A stretch of 64,000 bases of DNA. Source: Beta vulgaris subsp. vulgaris. Its lineage: Eukaryota; Streptophyta; Magnoliopsida; Caryophyllales; Amaranthaceae. A program made the position numbers and the translations under genes. The stretch is taken from contig NC_079206.1 in NCBI RefSeq assembly GCF_026745355.1, positions 23,902,899 to 23,966,898 of the forward strand, given 5' to 3'. Position 1 is the first letter of the stretch. Each line of letters begins with the position of its first letter. Positions 42,147 to 53,993 of the stretch are shown here, in pieces. Below the pieces are notes generated by a model, which was not told the origin of the DNA, ran no database searches, and saw only the letters and a list, made by a program, of their open reading frames with translations.

Positions 42147-45118
42147 ATGTCATCAGGTACCGGATCCGGAGGTGGTCCTCGTGATGGGGGTAGTGAGCCT
42201 CAGCCTGAGCGTGATGGCGAGTTGGAGAGGACGAGGATAATCATGAGGCTGGGGTAGGTGACAAAAAAGGAGTTGGATCCCAATGGACTTTGGTAAGTTA
42301 TATTATGAGCGTAATACTTTATTACTTTTAATAGATTTTATTGGTGTTATTCACTTGGTTTTAATTGCTTTTTATCAGGTTTGAAGACAATGGAGTCATT
42401 CGCAACATGACTAAATGCTTCAAGCAACATTTCCATCATCCATGGAGGAACTATTCGCAGGTTGATGACGATAAAAAACCTTTGGTTCTCTATTTTCAAG
42501 GTGAAATCATATTTTCAAGCAATATTAACTCGTTGTGCTTAGTTTTCTTATATATGTAAACTAACCCTTTATACTTAAGTTTATAATATGTAAATTAACC
42601 CTTTTGATTGGTTTCTTATATGCATGTAGGGCTCATATAAATGGAGGGAGGAACTTCAATCCCAAGTGAGGTCTACATACGACAGGAAAATGGCCAAAAG
42701 ATTGAAAGATAATCACCACTCGATAGTAAAGAAGAAGGGTGGTGTTTGTCCGACATGGTTGTCTCTGAGCATTCACGAGCAGATGATGAAGAATGCTCAA
42801 GACAAGGATTTCAAAGCACGATCTCAGAAGGCTAGCAAGAACCGGCGAGGAGGTGACTTGACCAGCAGCGTACCTCCTTCTCATGTCCAGGGTCTATTTC
42901 CTCAGCAGAGCGCGCCAAGAGATTGGTAAGTGTAACTTGTTTGAATACATTTAATACAAAAACTTGATTTAATTAATGTCTTTGAACGTGTAGGCCGCAC
43001 AGCGTGGAGGGATGCTGCCTTCCGCTGTGGACTTGTTCATGGACACACACATGAGGGATGAGTCTGGAAAGAAGGTTCCGATCAACGACAAAGTCCAAAA
43101 AATCAAGGTAAGTGTCTTAAACTTGCTTAGAATCATACAACTAAGTAGTATAAAGTTTAAATGAGTATTCTAGGACTTGCATAGCAATAAGAACTTGAAT
43201 AGGCAATGAGGTAGATTATAGGAACATGAAACCCAAAAAAGGCTCGAAATGGCTTAGTTTTCTCATATTGATTGGCTAAGTGTCTTAAACTTGCTTAGAA
43301 TCATACAACCAAGTATAGAAAGTTTAAATGAGTATTCTAGGACTTGCATGAGCAATAAGAACTTGAAATAGACATAGAGTAGGATTATAGGAACATGAAA
43401 CCCAAAAAAGGGCTCGAAATGGCTTAGTTTCTCTCATTTTCATTGATAAGTGTATTAAACTTGTTGAATCATACAACCAAGTAGTAGAAAGTTTAAATGA
43501 GTATTCTAGGACTTGCATGAGCCTTAGAACTTGAAAGGCATAGAGGTAGGATTATAGGAACATGAAACCCAAAAAAGGCTCGAAATGGCTTAGTTTTTCT
43601 CATATTGATTGGCTAAGTGTCTTAAACTTGCTTAGAATCATACAACCAAGTAGTAGAAAGTTTAAATGAGTATTCTAGGACTTGCATGAGCAATAAGAAC
43701 TTGAAATAGACATAGATGTAGGATTATAGGAACATGAAACCCAAAAAAGGGCTCGAAATGGCTTAGTTCTCTCATTTTCATTGAATAAGTGTATTAAACT
43801 TGTTTAGAATCATACAACCAAGTAGTAGAAAGTTTAAATGAGTATTATAGGACTTGCATGAGCCTTAGAACTTGGAATAGGCATAGAGGTAGGATTATAG
43901 GAACATGAAACCCAAAAAAGGCTCGAAATGGCTTAGTTTTCTCATATTGATTGGCTAAGTGTCTTAAACTTGCTTAGAATCATACAACCAAGTAGTAGAA
44001 ATTTAAATGAGTATTCTAGGACTTGCATAAGCAATAAGAACTTGAAATAGACATAGATGTAGGATTATAGGAACATGAAACCCAAAAAAGGGCTCGAAAT
44101 GGCTTAGTTTCTCTCATTTTCATTGAATAAGTGTATTAAACTTGTTTAGAATCATACAACCAAGTAGTAGAAAGTTTAAATGAGTATTCTAGGACTTGCA
44201 TGAGCCATTAGAACTTGGAATAGGCATAGAGGTAGGATTATAGGAACATGAAACCCAAAAAAGGCTCGAAATGGCTTAGTTTTTCTCATATTGATTGGCT
44301 AAGTGTCTTAAACTTGCTTAGAATCATACAACCAAGTAGTAGAAAGTTTAAATGAGTATTCTAGGACTTGCATAAGCAATAAGAACTTGAAATAGACATA
44401 GATGTAGGATTATAGGAACATGAAACCCAAAAAAGGGCTCGAAATGGCTTAGTTTCTCTCATTTTCATTGGATAAGTGTATTAAACTTGCTTAGAATCAT
44501 ACAACCAAGTAGTAGAAAGTTTAAATGAGTATTTTAGGACTTGCATGAGCCATTAGAACTTGAAATAGACATAGATGTAGGATTATAGGAACATGAAACC
44601 CAAAAAAGGGCTCGAAATGGCTTAGTTTCTCTCATTTTCATTGGCTATGTGTATTAAACTTGCTTAATCCATTCTTGCAGGAAAGTTATGACAAAACTCT
44701 TGCTCAATGTGAAGAAAGAGGTGAAACCAAGGCCCCAAACCAGATTTTCTTTGAGACTGTTGGTGGCAGAAAGAAAGGGTGGGTTCCTGGTTTGGGGACG
44801 AGTGCAGACCTCTATTTTGAGAGGTCTTCGAGGGGAGGAGGTAGTTCGTCCTCCAGTTGCACTCCTTCCATGTATTCTCAGTTGTCTGCGAAGTTTGAGG
44901 AAGAGAGAGCCGAGATGCAAAGAGAACGTGAGCGGATGCAGAAGGTGATAGAAGAGGAACGCATCGCCAGGCAAAAGGAGAGAGAGGAGGATCGCAGGGT
45001 GTATGATGAGTACCTGACGCATATGAGGGCCACTATGGAGACATACAGCCAGATGATGAGCCAGTGTGGTGGTTCATTCCCCCCTCCCGGGCCTCGAGAC
45101 CCCCCCACCGGCTGGTGA
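42147..45118 (+). pseudogene. Second CACTA gene (Ptta/En/Spm, TNPA-like)
   Basis: At least five exons can be read: 42147-42292 (Gly-rich start MSSGTGSGGGPRDGG), 42379-42500 (FEDNGVIRNMTKCFKQHFHH), about 42632-42925 (YKWREELQSQVRSTYDRKM, GGVCPTWLSLSIHEQM), about 42993-43107 (LPSAVDLFMDTHMR) and 44681-45118 (ESYDKTLAQCEERGE, NQIFFETVGGRKKGWVPG, then a long charged coiled coil rich in E/R/M, stop TGA). Introns begin GTAAGT or GTGAAA and end CAG/TAG. The domain order matches the plant transposase family of En/Spm elements, thought to bind subterminal repeats. A TAG lies in exon 1, and one base is out of phase at 42632. Intron 4 (43108-44680) is filled with tandem repeats. Confidence 0.8.
43108..44665 (+). 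repeat. Satellite-like tandem array, nine units of about 170 bp, inside an intron
   Basis: The landmark TAGGACTTGC recurs at 43171, 43338, 43507, 43676, 43848, 44017, 44190, 44362 and 44535, spacings 167-173 bp. Over much of the array two alternating variants (CAATAAGAACTTGAAATAGA and CCTTAGAACTTGGAATAGG types) give a roughly 340-bp higher-order unit. The array starts at the GTAAGT donor itself and ends about 15 bases before the TTCTTGCAG acceptor. Confidence 0.92.
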
Positions 45119-45384
45119 TGCGTGTGCGACTTAGTATCCTACATTAGCTTGCACTATCTATCTTGTTTATATTTCGGAACGTGAAAACATATAATTTAGT
45201 TAAAACCGTTAACTTATTTTTATGTATGTATGAATTTATATTTGTATTTATGAATTTATATTTAATGCAAACAGGTCATTAGTGCAGAATTTGGCGCATT
45301 AGCGGACAGCTTGAGTATATATTTGATTGGAAAACGAAACAGGTTAAAAACTATTAAATTATAATTATTAAAAAAAAAAAAGGA
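45119..45384 (+). other. 3' non-coding part of the CACTA element
   Basis: AT-rich trailer after the TGA of the second gene, with a short direct repeat TATGAATTTATATTT (45230-45262) and an A-run at 45370. No gene. Confidence 0.6.
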
Positions 45385-45824
45385 ATTAGCGTCCGCCATT
45401 TGGAGATTAACGTCCGCTAAAAGTCATTGGACCTACAGAAAAGGGCGAGGAATTAGCGACCGTCTGGACAACTAGCGTCCGATAATCCGACGCCAACTAG
45501 CGTCCGTCTGTGGCAGAGGACGCAAATTACCGTCCACTGAAGCCGACGCTAACTAGCGTCCGCGCCTAAAAACGGACGCTAAATACCGTCCGCTGCCACA
45601 GACGGACGCTAGTTGGCGTCAATTGCCAAACCGGACGTTACATGTCGAAAAGCGGTCGCTAAATTTTAGCGTCCGATAAACGGACGCTAATCTAGCCATT
45701 AGCGACCAGGTGTTTTGCATCAGCTGTTTAGCGTCCGTTATCGGACGCTAATATGTTTAGCGTCCGACTCCGCATTTTTACCGTCCGATTTTGTCGGACG
45801 CTAAACCCTAACATTCTTGTTGTG
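45385..45824 (+). repeat. Right terminal/subterminal repeats of the CACTA element
   Basis: More than fifteen TAGCGTCCG/CGGACGCTA motifs in both orientations occur here. Some form near-perfect palindromes, such as TTAGCGTCCGTTATCGGACG (45728-45747). The end is ATTCTTGTTGTG at 45824, the inverse of the left end. Confidence 0.88.
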
Positions 45825-45827
45825 CCT

Positions 45828-47546
45828 CCTTTCGATTTAAAGTTAGAGAAGTGTCACACTTGCGTGCTAAATAAAATTACAAAAAACCCTTATCCTAGTG
45901 TGACTAGACAAACGGTATTGCTTGAATTGGTGCATAGTGACTTGTGTGACTTTCATAGTTCACCTTCTTTAGGAAATAAAAAATATATTGTAACTTTTAT
46001 TGATGATTTTTCAAGGTTTTGTTACATATATTTATTATTTACTAAAGATGAAGCACTAGAAAAGTTTAAGACCTTTAGAATCGAAGTGGAACTCCAACTT
46101 AATCAAAAGATTAAAAGACTTCGAACGGATAGGGGTGTGAATATTATAATCCAAGTTATTTTAGTTCCATTGGTGTAATTCATGAAACAACCGCCCCATA
46201 CTCACCTCAAAGTAATGGTATAGCGGAAAGGAAAAATAGGGTCCTAAAAGAAATGGTTAATACCATGCTTTCTAATTCGGGTCTTAATGACGGTTTTTGG
46301 GGTGATGCAATTTTAACTGCATGTTACATTTTAAATCGAGTTCCTAATAAAAGGAATAAGACTACCCCTTATGAACTTTGGTGTAATAAAAAGCCTAATC
46401 TCAATTACCTTAAGGTATGGGGTTGTAGGGCAATTGTCAAATTGACGGAACCTAAAAGGAAAACTTTAGGTGAAAAAGGAATTGATTGCTTTTTATAGGC
46501 TATGCGGTACATAGCAAAGCCTATAGGTTTTATGTCATTGAGCCCAATGACTTTGTCTCTATTCACTCCGTGATAGAGTCAAGGGATGCAATATTTGATG
46601 AGACTAGATTCTCATCGATTCCAAGACCAAAGGACATGATACCTAGTACTAGTTCCAATGTTGTAGATGACATAATGATCATGATACTACAACACCGAAA
46701 ATAGGAAAAGTAAAAGAATTAGAAAAGAGAAATCTTTTGGACCGATTTTCAACTATATTTAGTTGAAGGGTCAAGGGAGTCAATTTCGACTCAAATTTCA
46801 TATTGTTACAATATGGAGGAGGATCCTAGGTCCTTTGATGAGGCTATGAAGTCTCATGATTCTGCTTTCTGGAAAGAGGCAGTGAATGATGAAATGGATT
46901 CTATAATGGGTAATCACACTTGGATTTTAGCTAATTTACCTCCCGTTGCAAACCCCTAGGTTGTAAATGGATTTTTGTAAGGAAAAAGAAAATCGATGGA
47001 ACCATACTAAAACATAAGGCCCGGTTAGTGGTCCAAGGTTTTAGGAAAGATATGGTATCGATTACTTTGATACTTATGCTCCAGTAGCTAGAATAGCTAC
47101 TATTAGACTATTGATAGCATTAGCTGCGGTTCATGGTCTAGTAATTCACCAAATGGATGTAAAAACTGCTTTCTTAATGGTGAATTGGAGGAGGAAGTAT
47201 ACATGAATCAACCTGAAGGGTTTGTGGTCAAAGGTCAAGAAACTAAAGTTTGCAAATTAGTTAGATCTTTGTATGGTCTTAAACAAGCACCTAAGCAATG
47301 GCATAAAAATTTGATGAAGTTGTGTTGTCTAGTGGGTTCAAAATAAATCAGTCCGATAAGTGTGTATATAGCAAATTTGATAATAACGGTAAAGGAGTTG
47401 ATGATATGCTTATTTTTGGGACTGATTTGGAACAAGTGGAAAAGACCAAAGTCTTTCTTTCCTCTAGCTTCTCCATGAAAGATTTGGGTGAAGCGGATGT
47501 TATTCTAGGTATTAGAATAATAAGAGGGAAAGGGTCGTTTTCTTTA
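45828..47546 (+). pseudogene. pol: Copia C4 pol segment 2 (integrase and reverse transcriptase)
   Basis: The text resumes with FDLKLEKCHTCVLNKITKNP and continues through the integrase core: ELVHSDLCDF, FIDDFSRFCYIYL, KRLRTDRG, then YSPQSNGIAERKNR after a frameshift at 46135. LKVWGCRA and FIGYAVHSKAYRF follow, then reverse transcriptase from 46813 ([45 protein letters not shown]). The catalytic box reads GVDD (47394-47405) where copia has YVDD, because about six residues ahead of it are missing. The frame is cut by the MULE after KGSFSL at 47546. Confidence 0.88.
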
Positions 47547-47950
47547 GGAAATTTTGTCAGAAACCACCTTTTAAAAATATTTTTTTGTCACAAACCACCT
47601 TTTAAAATTTTTTGGGTCAAAAACCACCTCTTTGGAATATTTTTTTGCGGGAAGCCACCAGTCGCCGGAATACGAGAGTTGACTTAATTTTTTCCGGCCA
47701 ACTAGCACGTGCAACTCACGTGTAGTAATTAAAAACCAAAATAGACCCTCCCACCCAATTCTTCAGCAGCCACATGGCCCACATTCAATGAGCAGCGAAA
47801 CCTAGTATCTCCGTTGATGTTTCCATGAGCAGCGAAAATTGCTTTGTTCCTCATCTGCACATTCAATCTCCTTCTTCCTCATATGCACATCAATCTCCTG
47901 CCATAAACTTCTCAATCAAATTTTCGCACCCTTCTTAATTCTTTGTCAGA
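47547..47950 (+). repeat. Left terminal inverted repeat of the MULE
   Basis: It matches the reverse complement of about 52745-53169. It opens with three to four imperfect tandem units of about 30 bp around AAACCACCTTTT (47560-47660), followed by CCGGCCAACTAG, CACGTGCAACTCACGTG and CCCTCCCACCCAATTCTTCAGC. Differences are mostly small indels. Confidence 0.88.
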
Positions 47951-48364
47951 AACTTCTCTAATCAATTATTAACAACACTGAAAAAATTGCAGAGCAATTG
48001 TTCTACAGGTAAGAAAAATTCAGACATCTAACATTAATATTTACTTTTCTTTTTTTAGTATATTTGCATTTGTACTTTGAACTCTGAAAAAGGGTCTTTT
48101 TAAAAAAAATTGATACAGTCAAAGGTAGTTCAAAGAGAGCAAACAAAGATATGGGGGGACCAATCTCATAATTGAACAAATTCCCAGGTTAGTATATAGG
48201 TAAAAAAATGATACTATATTAGTTACATTAATGTGTTTGACATATTTTATTGCAATTTGGGAGTGATTACATGAATATATTATGGTTTATCCTTGAATTT
48301 TGTGCAAAACAGTGACTTAAGATTGTGTTTAATTATTCTGTAATTCAGGATTAAAGGAAAATTT

Positions 48365-51300
48365 ATGGAGAAGATAAACATGAGGTTGTACCATGGTGGA
48401 AAATTTGTTACAACTAACAACTGGACAACCTATGAAACATGTGGGGATAGTGTGAAATCAGGAATATCTTTGCACCCTAATGTGGATGAAGTAGCCTATT
48501 TTGAATTTGTTTACTGGATTAAGGATGAATTAGGCTATGATGATGTTGGTCAAATATGGTTTAGGAAACGTGGATGTAGCCTATATTCTGGAAGAAAAGA
48601 GATTAGGAGTGATGTGGATATTGCTGAATTTTTGCAGTCAAAAGAGAAAGATGGATGGCACCATCTTTATGTTACACATGGGAGGGAATCTAAGTGCTGT
48701 CAAAGTGATGGGGGTCCACATGAGAAAGATTCTCAAAATTCTCGACCCTTAAACAACTACCCTCATATCTCATCACAACCAAGAAGAGAGAAACTCCCTA
48801 CTTTTTCTGCCATAAAACAAAAGCCAGGTGTTCAGGAGAGTGAAATAAGAAATGATGATGTTGTGAATCCAAACGAAGATGATGATCAGTTGGAGATCGA
48901 TTATGAGGACCCAGATGTGTTTTTGAGTGATGAGGACTATGAAGATAAGAGTCCTGATGACATTTTTGCAGAGCATGTTGATTTTGATATCACAGAAAGA
49001 GTGACTAGGAGCTTGGGGGGTGGACTTGGTGAACCTTTGGAAGATGAGTATGCTGATGAAGAAACTGGTGGACGTGGCTTTAAGAGTGATGAAGAGTTAA
49101 ATGACAGTGATGATGAATTGGTGAATGTAGTGGGATCTGATGATGAGGGACCTAATTATCCCATTTTTAACCCTGATGTTGATTTCAAGCATAAGGTAGA
49201 TTTTTCAGTGGGCTTGAAGTTTCCCTCTAGCAAGATTTTTAGGAAAGCTTTAGTACATCATGCCCTCGACAATGGTTATGATTTTTACTACTTGCACAAC
49301 ACAAGTAGGAGGATCTCGGTGTATTGTGTAAAAAGGTGTGGTTGTCCTTGGTCTCATGCTAGGATTAGTAGTTGCACATGTAAGCAAAAAAGAAAATGCA
49401 GATTCAAGATTCATTGTAGGAAAGTGAAAGGTGAAGAAACTTTCCAGATTAAAAGTGCTAGGTTTGATCACATTTGTGGCCATCAACATGTAAATCCGAA
49501 ATGCACTTCACAGTACCACAGCTGAGAGATATTTGGAAGATTTCAGAGATGATCCAACAATGAAGATTGAACCATTCATGAAAAGGGCAAGAAGAGAGGT
49601 TCAGTGTGAGATTGGTTACTACAAAGCCTATTATGCTAAGGTTAGGGCATTAAGGATGATTTTTGGAGATGCGTCTACTGAATACAAGAGAGTGTGGGAC
49701 TATGCTTTGGCAATTAGAACTTACTACATAGGTTCTACTGCAGTTGTGAAAGTGGATGGCATAGATAATCCTCACCCTCAATTTCAAAGACTATACATCT
49801 GCCTACAGCCGTGCAAAGAAGGGTTTTTGGCTGGTTGTAGACCCATTTTGGGGGTTGATGGGGCACATCTAAGGGGTCCATACCCAGGGATACTCTTAAC
49901 TGCAGTTGGAAAAGATGGAAATAACAATATTTTTCCGGTTGCTTGGGCTGTAGTTGAAACAGAAAACTCTGAAACATGGACTTGGTTTTTGGATCTCCTT
50001 GTGAAGGACATTGATTCAGTTGCTAATTCTGTCACATGGGTGCATGAAAAGGAGGATGATGTTGTGACCTACATGTCAGATAGATAGAAGGTATCATATC
50101 CCCTGTTTCGCAATATTTTCATGCTTGAGATTTGCTTTTTAATGCATTAACCTATATGCTTGTTCCAGGGTTTGCTAGATGCTTTTAGAGTTATTGTAGC
50201 AAATGCAGAAATTAGGTTTTGCTGTCGACATATTTGGGCCAATTTTAGGAACAAATTTCCTGGAGAAGTATACAGAGAACACTTCTGGAAAGCAGCAAGA
50301 AGTTCGACAAAGGTAGTGGTTTAATTTTATGGATGTGAGTTTGTTGTGTTTAGTTGGTTTTATGTGCATAAATAAAGCTAAGGCATTCAACTTCTCTATT
50401 ACAGCATCACTTTATGCAACACATCGAAGAGATTAAGAAGTTAAATGTTGAGGCATACAACTACCTTCAAGCCATACCAGTACGTAATTGGTCAAGACAT
50501 GCTTTTGGCACTTCTTCGAAAAGTGGTATGTTGCTTAACAATTGTTGTGAGAGCTTTAACAATGTCCTTAGGGAAGCTAGAACCAAACCTATTTTGTCAT
50601 TGATGGAGTGGATTAGGCGATACATAATTAATAGGTGTTGTGCAAAGAGGGAGGGATTGAAAGATTTTGATGGTAATATTATGCCCTCTGTTACAAAGAT
50701 GATTCAAAATGGTTTGAAGTTGGTAAGTTCATTGAGAATCATGCAAGCTGATTTACATGAGTTTGAGGTGGATGATGAGGGGGATACTTTTGTGGTAAAC
50801 CTAAAGTCAAGGCAATGTGGGTGTTATAGGTGGAACCTAATGGGAATACCATGTACACATGCACTTGGATGCATAGTGAAGAGGAGATTAGACTATGAGG
50901 ATTTTGTTCACCCAGCCTATCACGTGACTACCTATGCTGCCACTTATGCCCCCACCTTCAGAGCTATGCCAGGACAAGCTCAATGGGAGAAAACACCATA
51001 TCCTGAGCCACTTCCACCACCTTACAGGAAGATGCCTGGAAGACCAAGCAAGAAGAAGAGAGTGAAAGAACAAGGAGAAGATGAGGAGAGAAAGAGCAAA
51101 CTGGTTAAGAGGCCAAGAAAACAGAATTGTTGCTCCAAGTGTGGGGGTGTTGGGCATTACAAAAACAAGTGCTTTAATATGGCTTTGGATCCTGCACCTA
51201 ACAACGTTGGTGGGAGGCCTAGAACCAAGGCAACACCACCTGCTAAGGCTACAGCACCACCAGCCAAGCTGTAACATCAGTTAAGGCCCCAACACCAGTA

Positions 51301-51460
51301 GCAACTAAGGCTACCAGGGCACCAACATCCAAGCATAAAGCAGCAGCGAAGGCTACCAGGCCAGCCAAGTTAGCAACAACATCAAATGGAACAAGGGCCA
51401 GAGCAATCACTAGCAACCATGTCATGTCATCTCAAACTTCTCAAGTCACACAAGAGTAGA
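48365..51460 (+). pseudogene. MuDR-type transposase of the MULE
   Basis: It starts at ATG 48365 (MEKINMRLYHGGKF). Domains in order: a PB1-like N-terminal domain (residues about 1-100), an acidic linker, a MuDR zinc/DNA-binding domain (FSVGLKFPSSKIFRKAL ... YCVKRCGCPWSHA), a MULE catalytic domain (GCRPILGVDGAHLRGPYPG; NIFPVAWAVVETENSETW), the second acidic residue in MSDR and the probable third in NNCCESFNN, a SWIM zinc finger CGCYRWNLMGIPCTHALGC and a CCHC knuckle CSKCGGVGHYKNKC. The basic Ala/Lys/Pro/Thr tail runs to TAG 51460 after a frameshift at 51272. Introns lie at 50091-50168 and 50313-50404 (GT..AG). Breaks: a shift at about 49517 and TAG 50085-50087 where relatives have Gln. Otherwise nearly complete. 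Confidence 0.9.
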
Positions 51461-52744
51461 ATGAGTTTAATTTTGATGTAATGAATATTATTTTTGAACA
51501 AATGCATCATGTTTTAGAATGAATTGAGCTACATGTGAAGAGTTTACAAATCAACTTGTTCACCGACATAAACAGGATGTTGATGCATATGTTATCTGAT
51601 TTGGTCCCTTTTGGTTTTCTTACAAAGAACCTGTGTTTTTACTCTTGTCCAGAAGGTTCCTTTATTTTTTTGACATTCAATTTTCCTACATCATCAGGGA
51701 TATTTTCCTTCTTAGGACAAGGATGTTAGATAGATATTGCTCATAATTCTGTGCTTGTACATAATCTTACTGTTGTTATGGTCAAGAAATTGATGGTTTG
51801 TAAAAACTGATCTTTCCATTGGATTTATGACCTGGTGTATCAATTGATCTGCAGGTGGTGATGTGAAGCAGATCATTACAAACAACAGTTTATCATCACA
51901 TTGTATATACTTACATTATCTGGATAGGTAGAGTAATATGACTCCCTGATTAATGACAAAGGGTGATAAATTTTTGAACTGGATACTAGAGACTATGTAC
52001 ATGTGGCTGGTGAATAAGAATTCTGAGGTTTCAAAAGAATAGTCAGTCATACATTGCTGGTTATTCTTCATATAATTCCATTAGCACTTGAGTTCAGAAG
52101 TTAGTCTAAAGAATGTTTTCGCAGTGCAAGAAATTGTCAGACAACCCATGTGAAGAGTTTACAAATCAATTTGCCAACAATAATTTTCATTTCATTCATC
52201 AATTTGCCAATAGGCTTTGAAAAGTTTACATATTGCATAGCATATCATTCATTGATTTGCATAGCTTTTACTCAAAGAACATACATTAGTAGAACAACTA
52301 ACTTCACCACAACTAAACTAACAATGGCGACAACATCTCAAATCCACGACCAAGCTATGAACTTTCTCCCAGGATTTTCATGAGTCGAAGAGGTCCTCAC
52401 AACATCACAAATCATACCTGCACAATGGCGACAACATTATGCTCGGATTTAAACAATGGCGACAGCATCACAAATCATAAACTAACAATGGCGACAACAT
52501 CACAAATCATACCTGTACAATTGGAGAAGCATATTTAAACCCTAATTTTCAAAATTTAACATTATGCTCGGATTTACAGAAAATTCAATGAAAGATTATT
52601 CGAGGAACATGAACGAATTCAAACCAGATGTTACCTGAACCTTTGATTGAGTGAATGAAATAGAAGTAGAAGGGATTTTAGGGATTTGTTGTGCAGAAGA
52701 GGGGAATTTGATTTACTGGCAAATGATGTGCGAAAATTTGAAGC
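51461..52744 (+). other. 3' non-coding part of the MULE
   Basis: No gene is visible. It contains a dispersed direct repeat GTGAAGAGTTTACAAATCAA (51535 and 52151) and short tandem units around CAATGGCGACAACATC (52323-52510). Confidence 0.6.
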
Positions 52745-53169
52745 GAGAAGACTGAGTGGCTGAAGATAGGGTGCGAAAATTTGATTGAGTGGCAGGAGAT
52801 TGATGTGCAGATGAGGAAGAAGGAGATTGAATGTGCAGATGAGGAAGAAGGAGATTGAATGTGCAGATGAGGAAGAAAGAAATGTTCACTGCTCATGGAA
52901 AAATCGAAGGAGATTTTTTCGAAAATGGAATGTGTATGAAGAAGGGTGTTTCTGGTTGCTGAAGAATTGGGTGGGAGGGTCTATTTTGGTTTTTTAATTA
53001 CTACACGTGAGTTGCACGTGTTAGTTGGCCGGAAAAAATTAAGTATTCCGGCGACTGGTGGCTTCCTGCAAAAAAATATTCCAAAAAGGTGGTTTTTGAC
53101 CCAAAAAATTTTAAAAGGTGGTTTGTGACAAAAAATTGTTTTTAAAAGGTGGTTTCTGACAAAATTTCC
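52745..53169 (-). repeat. Right terminal inverted repeat of the MULE
   Basis: Reverse complement of the left end. It holds a triplicated GATTGAATGTGCAGATGAGG-type unit (52797-52870) that appears fewer times on the left, and the same AAGGTGGTTT tandem units next to the end. Confidence 0.88.
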
Positions 53170-53178
53170 TTTTCTTTA

Positions 53179-53993
53179 TCACAATCTCATTATATTGAGA
53201 AAGTGTTCAAGAGGTATAATGAGTCAAATTCGACTCATTTTGCTACTCCTATGGATCCTAGTATTCACTTGGTTCCGAGTAGTGGTACTCCAATTTCACA
53301 ATTGGAGTATGCAAGCTTAATTGGAAGCTTGATGTATGCTATGACTAGCACTCGGCCGGATATAGCTTTTGCTATTGGCAAGCTCAGTAGGTATACTAGT
53401 AATCCTAGTATGTTGCATTGGCAAGCATTGAGAAGAGTGTTAAGGTACTTGAATAAGACCTTGGATTATGTCATAACATACAATAGAGAACCTTCTATCT
53501 TAGAAGGTTACTCGGATGCTAGTTGGATTTCGAATAAGGAAGATTATTCATCCACTAGTGGTTGGGTGTTTCTTCTTGGAGGAGGTGGGCATCCAAGAAG
53601 CAAACATGTATAACGGATTCCACTATGGCATCGGAATTCATTGCTTTGGCTTCTTGTTGCCAAGAAGCGGAATGGCTAAGGAATGTGTTGAGTGAGGTGG
53701 ACTTATGGGTGAAACCAATGTCACCTCTTGCTATCCATTGTGATAGTGCATCAACCATAGCTAAAGCATATAGTGAAGTCTACAATGGCAAGTCAAGGCA
53801 CATTGGAGTTAGACATAGCTATGTGCGGGAAATGATAAGGAATAGTTGTATAACTATTAATTTTGTTCGGTCTAGTTTGAACTTGGCGGATACGTTTACA
53901 AAACCGTTGTCAAGGGAACTAGTGAACAAAATGAACAAAGGGATGGGTCTTAAGCCTATTGATCAACCTATGGTGAAGGAAAACTCTATTTGA
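53179..53993 (+). pseudogene. pol: Copia C4 pol segment 3 (end of reverse transcriptase, RNase H)
   Basis: It continues with SQSHYIEKVFKRYN, then LIGSLMYAMTSTRPDIAFAI and the RNase H domain: GYSDASWI, TDSTMASEFIALASC, HCDSASTIAKA and the end NLADTFTKPLSRELV, stop TGA 53991-53993. One frameshift lies near 53580 (GGGGH where a Ser/Trp-rich strand is expected). RNase H removes the RNA from the RNA/cDNA hybrid. Confidence 0.9.

Larger units (their letters stand above)
37322..45824 (+). mobile_element. CACTA (En/Spm) DNA transposon with CACAA ends
   Basis: It lies between a 3-bp target duplication CCT (37319-37321 and 45825-45827). The ends are CACAACAACAAT (left) and, read inward from the right, CACAACAAGAAT, agreeing in 11 of 12 bases. 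Both ends have dense direct and inverted TAGCGTCCG-type subterminal repeats. Inside are a TNP2-like transposase gene (38328-41836) and a second gene of the Ptta/En/Spm type (42147-45118). Together these identify the CACTA superfamily, although the fourth base of the canonical CACTA end is A and not T. The size is 8.5 kb. Confidence 0.92.
47547..53169 (+). mobile_element. Mutator-like element (MULE) with long terminal inverted repeats
   Basis: It is flanked by the 9-bp target duplication TTTTCTTTA (47538-47546 and 53170-53178), the hallmark length of Mutator. The outer inverted ends are GGAAATTTTGTCAGAAACC. Inverted similarity runs about 400 bp in from each end. Inside is a single MuDR-type transposase gene on the plus strand. 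The size is 5.6 kb. Removal restores the copia C4 reading frame across GSFSL/SQSHYIEKV. Confidence 0.95.

Noticed and set aside
43108..44665. CRISPR-like or spaced repeat array
   Set aside because: Units are about 170 bp head-to-tail without unique spacers, in a plant transposon intron; it is a tandem satellite-like array.
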